From contig CAWDNS010000007.1 in the NCBI GenBank assembly GCA_963803775.1, positions 558,001 through 622,000 of the forward strand: a stretch of DNA of 64,000 nt, read 5' to 3'. Of the stretch, positions 47,618 to 56,581 are shown piece by piece; within the stretch, counting starts at the first letter, position 1; every line of letters begins with the position of its first letter. This stretch comes from JABCZH01 sp963803775. Its GTDB lineage: Bacteria > Acidobacteriota > Terriglobia > Terriglobales > Acidobacteriaceae. Below the pieces are notes generated by a model. That model saw only the letters and a program-made list of their open reading frames with translations, searched no databases and was not told the origin of the DNA. The translations under genes and the position numbers were made by a program.

Positions 47618-48529
47618 CTAGAAGGTCTGGTGTTCGATCTCGACCGGGTCGGCAGCGGCTTCTTTGGTTCCAGTGGGCTGCTTGCGGGCTGGGGCTCCGA
47701 GAACATCCTCCATACTGATGTCCTCGCCTTCGCCATCAGCCGCGGCGGAAATGTCCGCCATTCCTTCAACCGGAATCTCCGCGGCAGCGGCAGCTTGCTG
47801 GGCCGCATCCGCGGCGGCGGACAGGTCGGCAACCTGTTTGTCGGTCATGTATTGCGCGCCTTCGGCGACCGAATCGGCGATCTTGGAGGCAAACAGCCGG
47901 ATCGCCCGCAAAGCATCGTCGTTGCCCGGAATTACATAATCCACTTCGCTGGGATCGCAGTTGGTGTCAACCACGGCCACCACCGGAATGCCCAGCTTGC
48001 GCGATTCGCGCACCGCAATCTGCTCTTTATTGGAGTCGATGACAAACACCGCATCGGGCAGCCGCGTCATGTTCTTGATGCCGGCCAGGTTGGCCTGCAA
48101 GTGCTTGCGTTCTCGCTCCAGTTTGATGACTTCCTTCTTGGGCAGTAACTCGTAACGGCCATCGGTGGCCATCTCGTCGAGTTCTTTCAGCCGCTTCACC
48201 GACTTCTGCACCGTCACCCAATTGGTAAGCAGGCCACCCAGCCAGCGCTGGTTCACATAGAACCCGCCGCAGCGCGTCGCTTCCTCGGCGATGGCATCCT
48301 GTGCCTGGCGTTTGGTCCCCACGAAGAGAATGATCTTCCCCTCGGCGGCCAGGTCCTGCACGAACTTCGACGCCTCTTTGAACATCTTCAGCGTCTTCTG
48401 CAAGTCGATAATGTAGATCCCGTTGCGCTCTCCAAAGATGAATTCCTTCATCTTGGGATTCCAGCGCTTGGTCTGGTGCCCGAAGTGGACGCCCGCTTCG
48501 AGCAACTCCTTCATGGTGATGTTAGCCAA
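47618..48529 (-). CDS. rpsB: 30S ribosomal protein S2
   Basis: 303 residues beginning at a TTG with GAGGAGG 4 nt upstream, an unusual start for a ribosomal protein. MKELLEAGVHFGHQTKRWNPKM and FVGTKRQAQDAIAEEA are S2 hallmarks. The C-terminal 50-60 residues are an Ala/Glu-rich extension (AAQQAAAAAEIPVEG) beyond the usual length. It opens the rpsB-orf-tsf group. Confidence 0.95.
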   Translation of the reverse strand: MANITMKELLEAGVHFGHQTKRWNPKMKEFIFGERNGIYIIDLQKTLKMFKEASKFVQDLAAEGKIILFVGTKRQAQDAIAEEATRCGGFYVNQRWLGGLLTNWVTVQKSVKRLKELDEMATDGRYELLPKKEVIKLERERKHLQANLAGIKNMTRLPDAVFVIDSNKEQIAVRESRKLGIPVVAVVDTNCDPSEVDYVIPGNDDALRAIRLFASKIADSVAEGAQYMTDKQVADLSAAADAAQQAAAAAEIPVEGMADISAAADGEGEDISMEDVLGAPARKQPTGTKEAAADPVEIEHQTF

Positions 48530-48667
48530 TCAACCTCCTCGTTTGGTCTGCATCAGCAGCTTTACTGCCGCCGATTGCCATTCCCGTCCCCGCGCTAAGC
48601 GGCACGGGAAGAATTGAACACATAAAACCAGCTTCTAGCTATTAGCTTCTGGCTCTTAGCTGAACCT

Positions 48668-49063
48668 TTAGCGCTTGCTGTACTGGAAGCGCTTCCTGGC
48701 GCCCTTTTGGCCATACTTCTTGCGTTCCTTGGAGCGCGAGTCGCGGCTGACCATGCCTTCCGCCTTGAGCTTCTTGCGCAGCTCAATGTTAAACACCATG
48801 AGCGCGCGGGCAATGCCGAGCTTCACGGCATCCGCCTGTCCATTCACGCCACCGCCGTCGACGCGGGCAATCACGTTAAACGCAGCCGAGGATTCGGTCG
48901 AAACCAGGGGCTGCTTGGCGCTTACCCGCTGTGATTCGGTGACGAAATACTGCTCAAAGGGACGCCCGTTGACCTTAAAATCCCCGCTGCCCGGACGCAG
49001 ATAGACGCGCGCGACCGCCCGCTTGCGGCGTCCTGTACCGTAATATTGAACTAATTCTGCCAT
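48668..49063 (-). CDS. rpsI: 30S ribosomal protein S9
   Basis: About 131 residues from ATG 49063. VQYYGTGRRKRAVARVYLRPG and the C-terminal KKYGQKGARKRFQYSKR are the S9 signature, whose tail reaches the P-site tRNA. It follows rplM by 68 nt, the conserved L13-S9 pair, and shares its promoter. Confidence 0.96.
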   Translation of the reverse strand: MAELVQYYGTGRRKRAVARVYLRPGSGDFKVNGRPFEQYFVTESQRVSAKQPLVSTESSAAFNVIARVDGGGVNGQADAVKLGIARALMVFNIELRKKLKAEGMVSRDSRSKERKKYGQKGARKRFQYSKR

Positions 49064-49131
49064 TTCTTGAACTCTCAGCACTCAGCCGTCAGCGTTCAGC
49101 CAACCCGGTGCACCTTTCCGGAATTTGAAAA

Positions 49132-49572
49132 CTACGCTCTCACTTCCAGCACACGGGCTTGCGGCTTCTGGGCCTGGTGCGGATGCTTCTCGCCACGATA
49201 TACGTTCAACTTGCTGATCATCTGTTTGCCGAGCTTCGACTTCGGCAGCATTCGCAACACCGCCTGCTCGATGATCAACTCGGGCTTGCGTGCCATGCGT
49301 TTGCGGAACTCTTCGGTGCGCAGGCCGCCGGGATAGCCGGTGTAATGCTGATACACCTTCTGTTCCGACTTCACACCCGTCGTCTTGATCTTGTCAGCAT
49401 TGACCACAACGACGTGATCTCCCGTGTCGAGAAACGTGGTGTATCTCGGGTTTTCCTTGCCCATCAAAATGCGGGCAACTTGTGACGCCAGCCGTCCGAG
49501 CGTTTGCCCGGAAGCATCGACGACATACCACTTGCGCACAATTTCCCCCGCTTTGGGGAAATAAGTAGACAT
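49132..49572 (-). CDS. rplM: 50S ribosomal protein L13
   Basis: 146 residues with KWYVVDASGQTLGRLASQVARIL and HVVVVNADKI. It is an early assembly protein of the large subunit and pairs with rpsI downstream. A consensus sigma70 promoter lies about 110 nt upstream (49683-49711), leaving a leader in which I see no known L13 autoregulatory motif. Confidence 0.96.
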   Translation of the reverse strand: MSTYFPKAGEIVRKWYVVDASGQTLGRLASQVARILMGKENPRYTTFLDTGDHVVVVNADKIKTTGVKSEQKVYQHYTGYPGGLRTEEFRKRMARKPELIIEQAVLRMLPKSKLGKQMISKLNVYRGEKHPHQAQKPQARVLEVRA

Positions 49573-49682
49573 GAAAATCTCCCAGAAATATAAAAACTAA
49601 AATGAAAACCGCTCAGTACCCAAGCAAGCGCTGAACGCGCAGGGTCATCAGGCGGGCAACCGCAGGACTGCTAAAGACTTAA

Positions 49683-49711
49683 AGATAACGTAGGGCAGCG
49701 GTTATTGTCAA
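49683..49711 (-). promoter_or_regulatory. sigma70 promoter for rplM-rpsI
   Basis: On the reverse strand TTGACA (plus 49706-49711) and TTATCT (plus 49683-49688) are separated by exactly 17 nt. This is close to consensus and correctly oriented for the ribosomal gene pair. Confidence 0.7.
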
Positions 49712-49767
49712 CGAAAGCGTGATTACGGTTGGCCGTAACCCGTCTCGACCGAAAACCGGCGCCTGCT

Positions 49768-50868
49768 TCATTCATACGCCAGCGCGTCAATCGGGTCTTT
49801 CTGCGCGGCTTTATAGGCGGGATACAACGCCCCGAGAATGGCACCCACAATGGCAATCGCAGCGGCCTTCAGTATCCATCCCCCGGTCACAATCACCCGC
49901 AAAGTGGACCGGCGATCGATGCCCGCCCGTACCGTCAGGCTGAATATGATCCCCACAACGATGCCACAGAGCGCCAGCAGCACCGTCTCCCGCAGAATCA
50001 CGTTCACAATGTAAAACTTCGACGCCCCCAGCGATTTCAAGATCCCGATCTCGCGAGTGCGTTCCATTACCGCCGTATACATGGCCTGGAAAATCACAAT
50101 GAATCCGATGATCACCGAAATCCCGATCACAAAATCGATGAACTTCGAAACCCCCGGATAATTGCTGGTGGTCATCATCGAAAGATAGTAGGCCATGGAA
50201 GTCACCACATAGCGGTCCATGCCCGCTTGTTTGATCTCATCCACCACCTGATCGGCATTGCCGGCATTGTCGAGTTTCAAATAAAAGAGAGTGGCTTTGC
50301 CCTGTGCCCCGATCAAATCCTGCATGACGCCGATCTCGAGGAACTTGCGCGCACCTTTGCCTGGCTCAACGATTCCCACTACACGAAACTTGTTGTTAAG
50401 GATCTCAATCGTGTCACCCGCCTTCACATGGTGAGAGCGAGCAAAGATTTCATCCACCAGGCAGTCGTTGGGGCTCTGGAACGGCCCTCCCTGCAAGTAG
50501 CGGAATGGGCCGGACAGCTTTTGATAAGACTCGGGATCGATACCCGCGATTACTTCGATCGCGCCCTGCGTCGACACACTTTGAACCACGGGAGCCACAG
50601 TAATTACGTGCGGAATCTTCGCCAGCAGGGCGCCAACCTTGATCGACATGGGCGAACCAGTCAGCCCGACAATGAATGACGAGCCTGGTGGCATCACCAC
50701 CACATCGGCCCCAATGCCAGCCTGCCGCTGGCGCGAGTCATTCAACAACCCCAGACACAAACCCACAATCAGCAGAATCAGCGTGACTTCAAGGGCGATG
50801 GCAACGATGCTAATGACCGACCGCATCGGCCGGTGCGCCAAATTGGCGACAATCATTTTATTCATCAT
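49768..50868 (-). CDS. FtsX-like ABC transporter permease
   Basis: 366 residues: one N-terminal helix (VISIVAIALEVTLILLIVGL), a periplasmic domain, and three C-terminal helices after MERTREIGILKSLGASKFYI. It resembles LolE/DevC-like permeases. The LolA-like lipoprotein gene lies 31 nt upstream of its start, so the two probably act together in lipoprotein or membrane traffic. No ATPase gene is in view. Confidence 0.9.
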   Translation of the reverse strand: MMNKMIVANLAHRPMRSVISIVAIALEVTLILLIVGLCLGLLNDSRQRQAGIGADVVVMPPGSSFIVGLTGSPMSIKVGALLAKIPHVITVAPVVQSVSTQGAIEVIAGIDPESYQKLSGPFRYLQGGPFQSPNDCLVDEIFARSHHVKAGDTIEILNNKFRVVGIVEPGKGARKFLEIGVMQDLIGAQGKATLFYLKLDNAGNADQVVDEIKQAGMDRYVVTSMAYYLSMMTTSNYPGVSKFIDFVIGISVIIGFIVIFQAMYTAVMERTREIGILKSLGASKFYIVNVILRETVLLALCGIVVGIIFSLTVRAGIDRRSTLRVIVTGGWILKAAAIAIVGAILGALYPAYKAAQKDPIDALAYE

Positions 50869-50899
50869 GAGTCAGTCGTTGCGCGTTCGTCGTCGGCTG

Positions 50900-51832
50900 C
50901 TATCGGCTATTCGGCGGGCTCGCTGCCGCACCAGTACCCGTCTTATCCAAATGCACTACCTCGGCGCCGGGCGGCTGCTGCAACACGAACTTGTCATCCC
51001 CGAGGGGCGCATTGAGTTCCAGTTTTAACATGGTCAGCGTGATGTCGTACTCTTCCTTGGGACGCGAGATTTCGATCTGCCAAGGGAAGCTTACGCCATT
51101 CTGATCCCTATAGTCCTGATAGACCGCATCCGTGGCGATCTCCCCCTGGTCGTCATAGAAAATTTGACGATGCGGAAGCAGGTCACTGCGGTTGAATACG
51201 ATCTTTCGGCCAAGCACCCACCCTTGGCCAACCTGATGAATCACATCGATGACATATTCGGGCTGCTCCCGTCGTCGTTTTCTCCCGACGGCCACGGTTT
51301 CAGTTTGAGTCTCCATGACAGCAATCTCATTGGCTGCGATTTCCCGGATCAGCAGCGCGTCGTAAATGTGTCTTGGGCGGAGGTTCTCCAGTGGCTGAGC
51401 GGGATTGGGGGTCTCAATGTCATTGCGGCCGACTATAAAGCGGTTCTTCGGGGGAATCGAGAGCTTGAAGTCCTTGCCATCGCTCACCATGTCGAAAGCA
51501 GTCGTACGAACAACGGGCGCCAAGCCTACCATGCGCAACATGGAGGGCTTGCGCACTATGACATATCCGCGAATCTGCTGGTAGTCGGTGATCTCGCCCT
51601 TTTTGATTCCACCCACAGAAGTATCGATATCAACCGTCGCTTGAATGGTATGGACGCCGGCGGCCTGGGTATTGATGAAGGCAATCAGTTCCTGCTGCGT
51701 CGCGCTCTTGACCGGGCCCGCAGCAATAGGAGGCTGGATTTTGCGCGAGCGGAATAAACAGCCCGTCAGCGGCAGTTCAATCAGCAAAACCAGTAAAAAC
51801 AAAGCAGCGCGATGTCGGCAGGGAACAAACAT
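50900..51832 (-). CDS. LolA-like outer-membrane lipoprotein
   Basis: About 310 residues from ATG 51832; a TTG start eight codons earlier is less likely. A lipobox (LIELPLTGC) follows the signal helix, so the mature protein is lipid-anchored. The beta-rich body (TIQATVDIDTSVGG, RGYVIVRKPSMLRMVG, YQDYRDQNGVSFPWQIEI) matches the LolA/LppX or DUF4292-type fold that carries lipids or lipoproteins. It precedes the permease gene by 31 nt. Confidence 0.85.
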   Translation of the reverse strand: MFVPCRHRAALFLLVLLIELPLTGCLFRSRKIQPPIAAGPVKSATQQELIAFINTQAAGVHTIQATVDIDTSVGGIKKGEITDYQQIRGYVIVRKPSMLRMVGLAPVVRTTAFDMVSDGKDFKLSIPPKNRFIVGRNDIETPNPAQPLENLRPRHIYDALLIREIAANEIAVMETQTETVAVGRKRRREQPEYVIDVIHQVGQGWVLGRKIVFNRSDLLPHRQIFYDDQGEIATDAVYQDYRDQNGVSFPWQIEISRPKEEYDITLTMLKLELNAPLGDDKFVLQQPPGAEVVHLDKTGTGAAASPPNSR

Positions 51833-51989
51833 TCGAGACGGTGATTGAAACTTCAATCAAATGAGTATAAGCGACGGCAAGCAATACGCCGATTCCGGTC
51901 TCCGGTCACACCCAGGTGCTAGCCCTGTGTCCTCTGTGGTTAAGGTCTCGTCGGATAGTGCTCCAGCCACTGCGTCAAGCCGGCACCCC

Positions 51990-52971
51990 TCACCGCCGGG
52001 CAACCGCTTTTCGATACTCTGCCACATTGTGGTTATGTTCTTCCAGGCTGCGGGCAAAGCGGTGGTGAGTGCTTCCATCACTCACAAAATAGAGATAGCG
52101 GCGTATCGGCAGGATGCATCGCGGCTTCAATCGATATCTTCCCCGGATTGCCAATCGGTCCCGGCGGCAGTCCGGCATGAACATAGGTATTGTAAGCGGA
52201 GGGAAATTGCATGTCCTGATGGTGTAACGCCCCGGTGTAAGCCCCTTGCAGCTGCTCGGCGTAAATAACGCTGGGATCGGCCTGGAGCGGAATGTTCTTC
52301 GCCAGCCGGTTGTCATAGACGCTGGCCACCATTGGCCTCTCTTCCGGCGCAGCTGTTTCTTTTTCGATGATGGAAGCCAGAATTACGGTTTTCTGAACGT
52401 CCGCCGTGAGGCCGATTTCACGCGCCACCTGGCGAAACTGCTTGACCATCGCCGCCGCCATATCTTCCATGCTCTGAGTGCGTGTGAATTCGTAGGTATT
52501 GGGGAACAAGTAGCCTTCGAGGGTGGTGGCATTCGGAGCAAGGTCAGTGATCAACGCGGCGTCGGAAGTCGCAACCTTCAGGAAATCCTGGCTCGATCCC
52601 AAGCCCGCATCCTGAATGGCTTGCGCAATCTCGAACATATTGAAGCCTTCCGGGATGACCACGGTGTGAACGTAAACATCACCACGCACCAGGCGCTCGT
52701 GGATGTCGACCGACGTGGCAGTCTTGTCGAACAAATACTCTCCGGCCTTCAGCGAACGTTTGTGATGCAATCGGTGCCACACCATAAAAGCAGTCGTGCT
52801 GCGAATAACGCCCGCAGTTCTCAGTTCAGCCGCAATACGGCGTGTCGAGTATCCCGGATGCAAAAGCACAAACGTCTGCGCCGCCGGAGTGACCGGCGAA
52901 TACCAAGCCCAGGCTAGCCATCCGCCGGCGGCGAGGGCTGCAATTAGCAGAAGTGTAAAGAGGGCACGCAC
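51990..52971 (-). CDS. mltG: endolytic murein transglycosylase MltG, one frameshift near 3' end
   Basis: A GTG start at 52971 opens an N-terminal helix (LFTLLLIAALAAGGWLAW), a LysM-like region and the YceG catalytic domain: TLEGYLFPNTYEF, ILASIIEKETAAPEERPMVASVY, and LPPGPIGNPG. The frame ends at 52078, but removing one base near 52095-52102 restores the family C-terminus (YLYFVSDGSTHHRF ... HNHNVAEY) to 51990, giving about 326 residues. MltG cuts nascent glycan strands in peptidoglycan. The intact downstream sequence suggests a sequencing error more than a dead gene. Normally next to ruvX; here they are about 3.6 kb apart. Confidence 0.88.
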
Positions 52972-53040
52972 GCTGCCTAAAGTTTAGATGAATTCTGCAT
53001 ACCGGAATGTGTCGTTAGTCGTTGGACTTTGGGCAATATG

Positions 53041-53100
53041 TACCACCACGAAAAAGGGTGCCCCATCCTTTCGCGTCCTTTGCGAAAGGGTGGGAGGCAA
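53041..53100. repeat. palindromic repeat, copy 1 (between mltG and DoxX-like gene)
   Basis: Starts TACCACCACGAAAAAGGGTG; its stem is CCCATCCTTTCGC / GCGAAAGGGTGGG with a GTCCTTT loop and GAGGCAA after. Copies recur at 54188, 54783 and 56091. Confidence 0.75.
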
Positions 53101-53145
53101 ATCGCAAGCGGCAAGGTATGTTAACCGAATGCTGAGTGCTGAATG

Positions 53146-54068
53146 CTAAATGCCCGTGGCATCCCTGCGAGGCGTCGCGCTGGCGAGCGCGAGAATCGCT
53201 CCCGCAAACAGCAGTGTGTCGAAGAAGTAGTTGATCCCCTCAACTTTGACGTCAGTGCTCGGGTCAGCCAGCGCCGCGATCAGGATTGGCCCATAGATGA
53301 ACACAACTACCAACACAATCCAGGTACCGAGATAAGTTGCCGCCATCCGTGTCTTCTTGTCCAGCAGAATGCATACTCCCGCAGTCACCAGAATTGCACC
53401 TGTCAGCCAGCCGATGAGCAGGTGCGCCGGGATCCACACCGGCATCAGTTTTTCGAGTGGGACTCCGGGAACGTTGGCCGTGTGCAGAGAATTCTCAATG
53501 CCATAAAATATAGCGGCGATCCCGATTATCACGCGGCCCACGGTTATGAGCTTGCTTCCGCCTCGCCCACGGCCTTGCTCGCGTAGAGCATTTCCCGCAA
53601 GAATCCAGCCTCCGCCCCCGAACAACATTTCGCGGAGGGTCAATGTCCATCCAAACCGGTCTCTGGGGGTGGCGAGCGATCCCGGGATGTCCATCATCAC
53701 CACAAAAAGAAACATCGCGATCCCGAACAGCAGGCCGGACCAGCGCACCTGAATTTTTGTGGCAATGCTCAGAGACGCGGCCAGCAGCGCAAAGCCGAAG
53801 AAATACGCCCAAAACAATCGCCACGGCATATACGAGGGCACCATGGCCATGAGGCTCCGGCGGCCGAGAGATGCAATGCGCCGAACACCGCCAAGGGGGC
53901 GGCGAAACACAAATTGCTCAAGGCTACGATCTTGTCGAGGCCGCGGGCCCGCTCGATATCGGACTTGGCAGCCCACAGCGCAATCAGGAAAAGCAGAATG
54001 CCGGCGCTGCACATCGAAACCGCCGTGCGAGAAAACTCAAAAAATATGGCGAGAATGGTTGTGTGCAT
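53146..54068 (-). pseudogene. DoxX-like multi-helix membrane protein, frameshifted
   Basis: From ATG 54068 the sequence MHTTILAIFFEFSRTAVSM ... HLSAA is in one frame; near 53850 it continues in another as SLMAMVPSYMPWRLFWAYFF ... to 53146. Together they give about 306 residues with at least six hydrophobic helices and the motif MVPSYMPW typical of DoxX-like proteins. The two parts match as one protein, so the break is a single indel. The role is unknown; DoxX relatives act in thiosulfate or oxidative-stress membrane complexes. Confidence 0.7.
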
Positions 54069-54187
54069 GTGGATGCCAGGCGAAGCCCCCGTGCCCTATC
54101 TGGACACGTTTTCCCAGGGCTGATACAGCTTCAAATTCTACATATTGCTTTGACGGGTGCGCCTCACGCTGGATAGCGACCTATGCC

Positions 54188-54230
54188 GGGGTGCCCCGCT
54201 CCTTGCGCTTTTTGCAAGGGGCGGGAGGCA
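54188..54230. repeat. palindromic repeat, copy 2
   Basis: GTGCCCCGCTCCTTGC GCTTTTT GCAAGGGGCGGGAGGCA: the stem bases differ from the other copies but remain paired, so the hairpin is conserved by covariation. It sits between the DoxX-like gene and the next small membrane protein. Confidence 0.65.
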
Positions 54231-54276
54231 ATACTGCGAGCAGTCAGGAACAACCAGAATTCCGGGCCTCTGCCGC

Positions 54277-54698
54277 TCAACCGGCGAACTGGGGTTGACG
54301 GTTGTTCCTTGTCCGGCCGCCGAGCAACAGAACTCCAAGCAAGCATCCCACGATCTCAAGCGCTAGAAGGGCGAAGACACTTGCGTCGAACCCCACCGTC
54401 CAATCACCGGATGCCACCATGAAAACATTATTGGCCGATGCATGCAGGAAGTGCTCATAAAGATCGGCGCTCATGGCAGCCAAAAAGAAAATCAACGACA
54501 CCAGCCCAGCGGGTTTATCGCTGAGCTTCCATAACCCAATGGATACGGCCAAATGCCCGAACGTGATCAAAGTTACGGCCAGCCAACTAACGTTGTTGTT
54601 TGGAGCTCCAGCACCTTGGCTGCCAGGAACAGGTGCCCGACTGCGACCATCCAGTGTGCGGCAACAATTAGTAGAGTGAGCATGCGTCGTCTAGTCAT
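54277..54698 (-). pseudogene. small membrane protein, frameshifted
   Basis: From ATG 54698, MTRRRMLTLLIVAAHWMVAV leads to AAKVLE; near 54600 the frame shifts and continues as NNNVSWLAVTLITFGHLAV ... to 54277. The joined product would be about 140 residues with four hydrophobic helices. I do not recognise the family. A single indel breaks it; it could also be a sequencing error. Confidence 0.55.
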
Positions 54699-54782
54699 AA
54701 TCTGATGATTTTCCTCCTTGACGGGTCTCACCCCCTTGTGCGGCTGCCGGGTGGCCAGCCGTTTGGGTTTCTCGCTATATGT

Positions 54783-54840
54783 ATTACCACGAAATAGGTT
54801 GCCCCATCCTTTCGCGTCCTTTGCGAAAGGGTGGGAGGCA
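54783..54840. repeat. palindromic repeat, copy 3
   Basis: ATTACCACGAAATAGGTTGC then the stem CCCATCCTTTCGC / GCGAAAGGGTGGG as in copy 1, ending GAGGCA. It lies between the small membrane protein gene and the SDR fragment. Confidence 0.75.
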
Positions 54841-54842
54841 AC

Positions 54843-54925
54843 GCCCGTGTGGGGCGGACACTCTTGTTCGCTGCCCTTGACTTACGGCAGCAATGTAGGC
54901 GCGGACGTCCTCGCCCGTACAGGAA
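54843..54925. repeat. REP-like palindromes (RVGRTLLSAAFD type and TGTAGGCGCGGACGTCCTCG type)
   Basis: GTGTGGGGCGGACACTCTTG at 54847 is the same dispersed palindrome seen around the transposase at 62 kb. TGTAGGCGCGGACGTCCTCG at 54894 matches the element at 60171. The short protein frames here are artefacts. Confidence 0.65.
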
Positions 54926-55012
54926 GTGCCGATGGAATTTTGCTATGGGAACTGTCCTGGAAGCTCGCCGCAAGAGACTCCAGAACAAGGGTCACAAACC
55001 TGGGCCACCAGC

Positions 55013-55315
55013 CTATGGAATCAGCAGGAAGCCGTGCATCACAGAGTTAGAATCCTCGTAGTATCCGGTGATAACGTTCTTTGCATTGATGCTATAGCCC
55101 TCTGTGTATCCGGAGTTGAACACATCGCCGGTGATAATGGCGCCGCTCCCAGTCCGCAAGAAACCCTTCAATGTGACAGGGTCTTCGGTGCAAAAAATCC
55201 CATCTGCGTTTCGCGCAGCCAGCACAACTGCAGAGAAGTCACGTGCCAATCGAATCGCGGTAGATCGACCGATACCCCGGCTTGCTCCGGTAACGATCGC
55301 GACTGTGTTATTCAT
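55013..55315 (-). pseudogene. chimeric fragment: SDR N-terminus joined to HAF-type repeat
   Basis: About 100 residues from ATG 55315. The first part MNNTVAIVTGASRGIGRSTA is an SDR Rossmann start; after about residue 40 it changes to GAIITGDVFNSGYTEG and NVITGYYEDSNSVMHGFL, a HAF-type extracellular repeat. These families do not normally join, so it looks like a decayed fusion of two gene fragments rather than a working enzyme. Confidence 0.5.
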
Positions 55316-55360
55316 AATGCTCCTAAGCAGTGCGGTCAGCATCTAACCGGGCCGAGCGAC

Positions 55361-55858
55361 CTAATTCTGCGAGACCGCCTGATCTGGCATCAATGGGACA
55401 GCGCCAAAATTGACGCTGAAGCGCTTGCACCACACCGATACCGCACGATATTTCGACAAGTCCACATCCGGACCGAGGGTATAGTTTTGGTCGCCGATGT
55501 TCCCCTTGATAGTCCCCAAATCGATGAAACCCGCACGCAGCACGCTAGCGCTGTCTTTGGCGTCGTCCGCCGCCACCATGTAGATGTGAACGTCCGGGCC
55601 GTTGGACGTCTTGAAGTTCGTGAAGCGAAGAACCCGAGCGCCATCCCCCATGCGATAGATGGTCGCGGTTCCCTCGGTAGGATGCATAACACCGTAAAAG
55701 CTTCCCGACTCAAGGGCTCGCGCGGGCGAAGCGGCTTGGGTAACGGGCATGGCTTCGTCCACCTGGCGATTGACGACCAGACGCTCCGGCCGAAATGCGT
55801 ACCATGCAACCAACAAAGCAATGACGGCGATGGGAACAACAATTTTCCACTTTCTCAT
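55361..55858 (-). CDS. DM13 domain membrane-anchored protein
   Basis: 165 residues: one N-terminal helix (IVVPIAVIALLVAWYAF) and a DM13 domain (GSFYGVMHPTEGTATIYRM, LRFTNFKTSNGPDVHIYM, VDLSKYRAVSVWCKRFSVNFG) with the conserved Cys. DM13 is predicted to carry electrons through a cytochrome-like or Cys-based site. It is the best preserved gene in the run between ruvX and mltG. Confidence 0.85.
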   Translation of the reverse strand: MRKWKIVVPIAVIALLVAWYAFRPERLVVNRQVDEAMPVTQAASPARALESGSFYGVMHPTEGTATIYRMGDGARVLRFTNFKTSNGPDVHIYMVAADDAKDSASVLRAGFIDLGTIKGNIGDQNYTLGPDVDLSKYRAVSVWCKRFSVNFGAVPLMPDQAVSQN

Positions 55859-56090
55859 TTTCTTATCTCCTTTTACTTAAGACTCCGGGACGTGCACTTA
55901 TTCGACCTCCGTGGCGGAATACGCGACGCTTGACCGCTTACAGCTCCTATCCCGATAGGATGGGATTTTACCGCTAAAGTTTCATGGATGGTGTGCGTTA
56001 GTTGGAAACTGTTTGTAACGGGCAGGTGGCCCAGGTTCGTGCCCCCGGTCGTATATTCCGCCGGGTGCCACCTCACGTTCTTCATCGCCT

Positions 56091-56160
56091 GTACCACCAC
56101 GAAAAAGGATGCCCCACCCTTTCGCGTTCTTTGCGAAAGGGTGGGAGGCAGTGCTGCGAG
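56091..56160. repeat. palindromic repeat, copy 4
   Basis: GTACCACCACGAAAAAGGATGC then CCCACCCTTTCGC / GCGAAAGGGTGGG, a perfect 13-bp stem, ending GAGGCAGTGCTGCGAG. The last bases also match the tail of copy 2. Confidence 0.75.
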
Positions 56161-56581
56161 TAAGCGGTCACTGGGTGAAGCGGGACAACCATCCCTTACG
56201 GGACCGCCCTTGGCTAATGTCGTGTACACGATAAGGAACAACGATGACCTTAACGCCGTGACACTCGCGTTCCTCTCCTTCCGTGAGTTGACCGGCGATA
56301 ACGTGAAGATGTTCGATTTTTCTGCCGTCAACTCTTGGTGTGACAAACATCAGGCACAGTGTAAGTCAGTTCGCGGCTCTATGGATCATTACGCGTCCGG
56401 CTTCTCCAGCCTGGTTACCCTCGCATCTCATTGCATCCGCGCCGCGAGCGATGTTACCTGAAACCTTCTCTGACACTGTGATCGAATTCACCTCGACAAC
56501 GCGCCGCGTCATCGGCGAAGATCGGCCAGTCAAACGGACTGGAACCCAGCTCCAGCCGAGGCTCCGGTCCGCTCCCAACGA
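56161..56581. other. intergenic, no gene supported
   Basis: About 420 nt between palindrome copy 4 and ruvX. Several short frames exist on both strands but none has a ribosome site or family resemblance. It may be decayed sequence. Confidence 0.5.

Noticed and set aside
51857..52081. Small reverse-strand gene between the LolA-like gene and mltG
   Set aside because: It lies over the frameshifted 3' end of mltG and shows no family sequence.
53041..56160. Integron attC cassette array
   Set aside because: Genes and palindromes alternate, but the repeats lack GTTRRRY/RYYYAAC ends and no tyrosine integrase is present.
55988..56461. Plus-strand gene of about 157 residues
   Set aside because: It runs through palindrome copy 4 and lacks a ribosome site and coding character.
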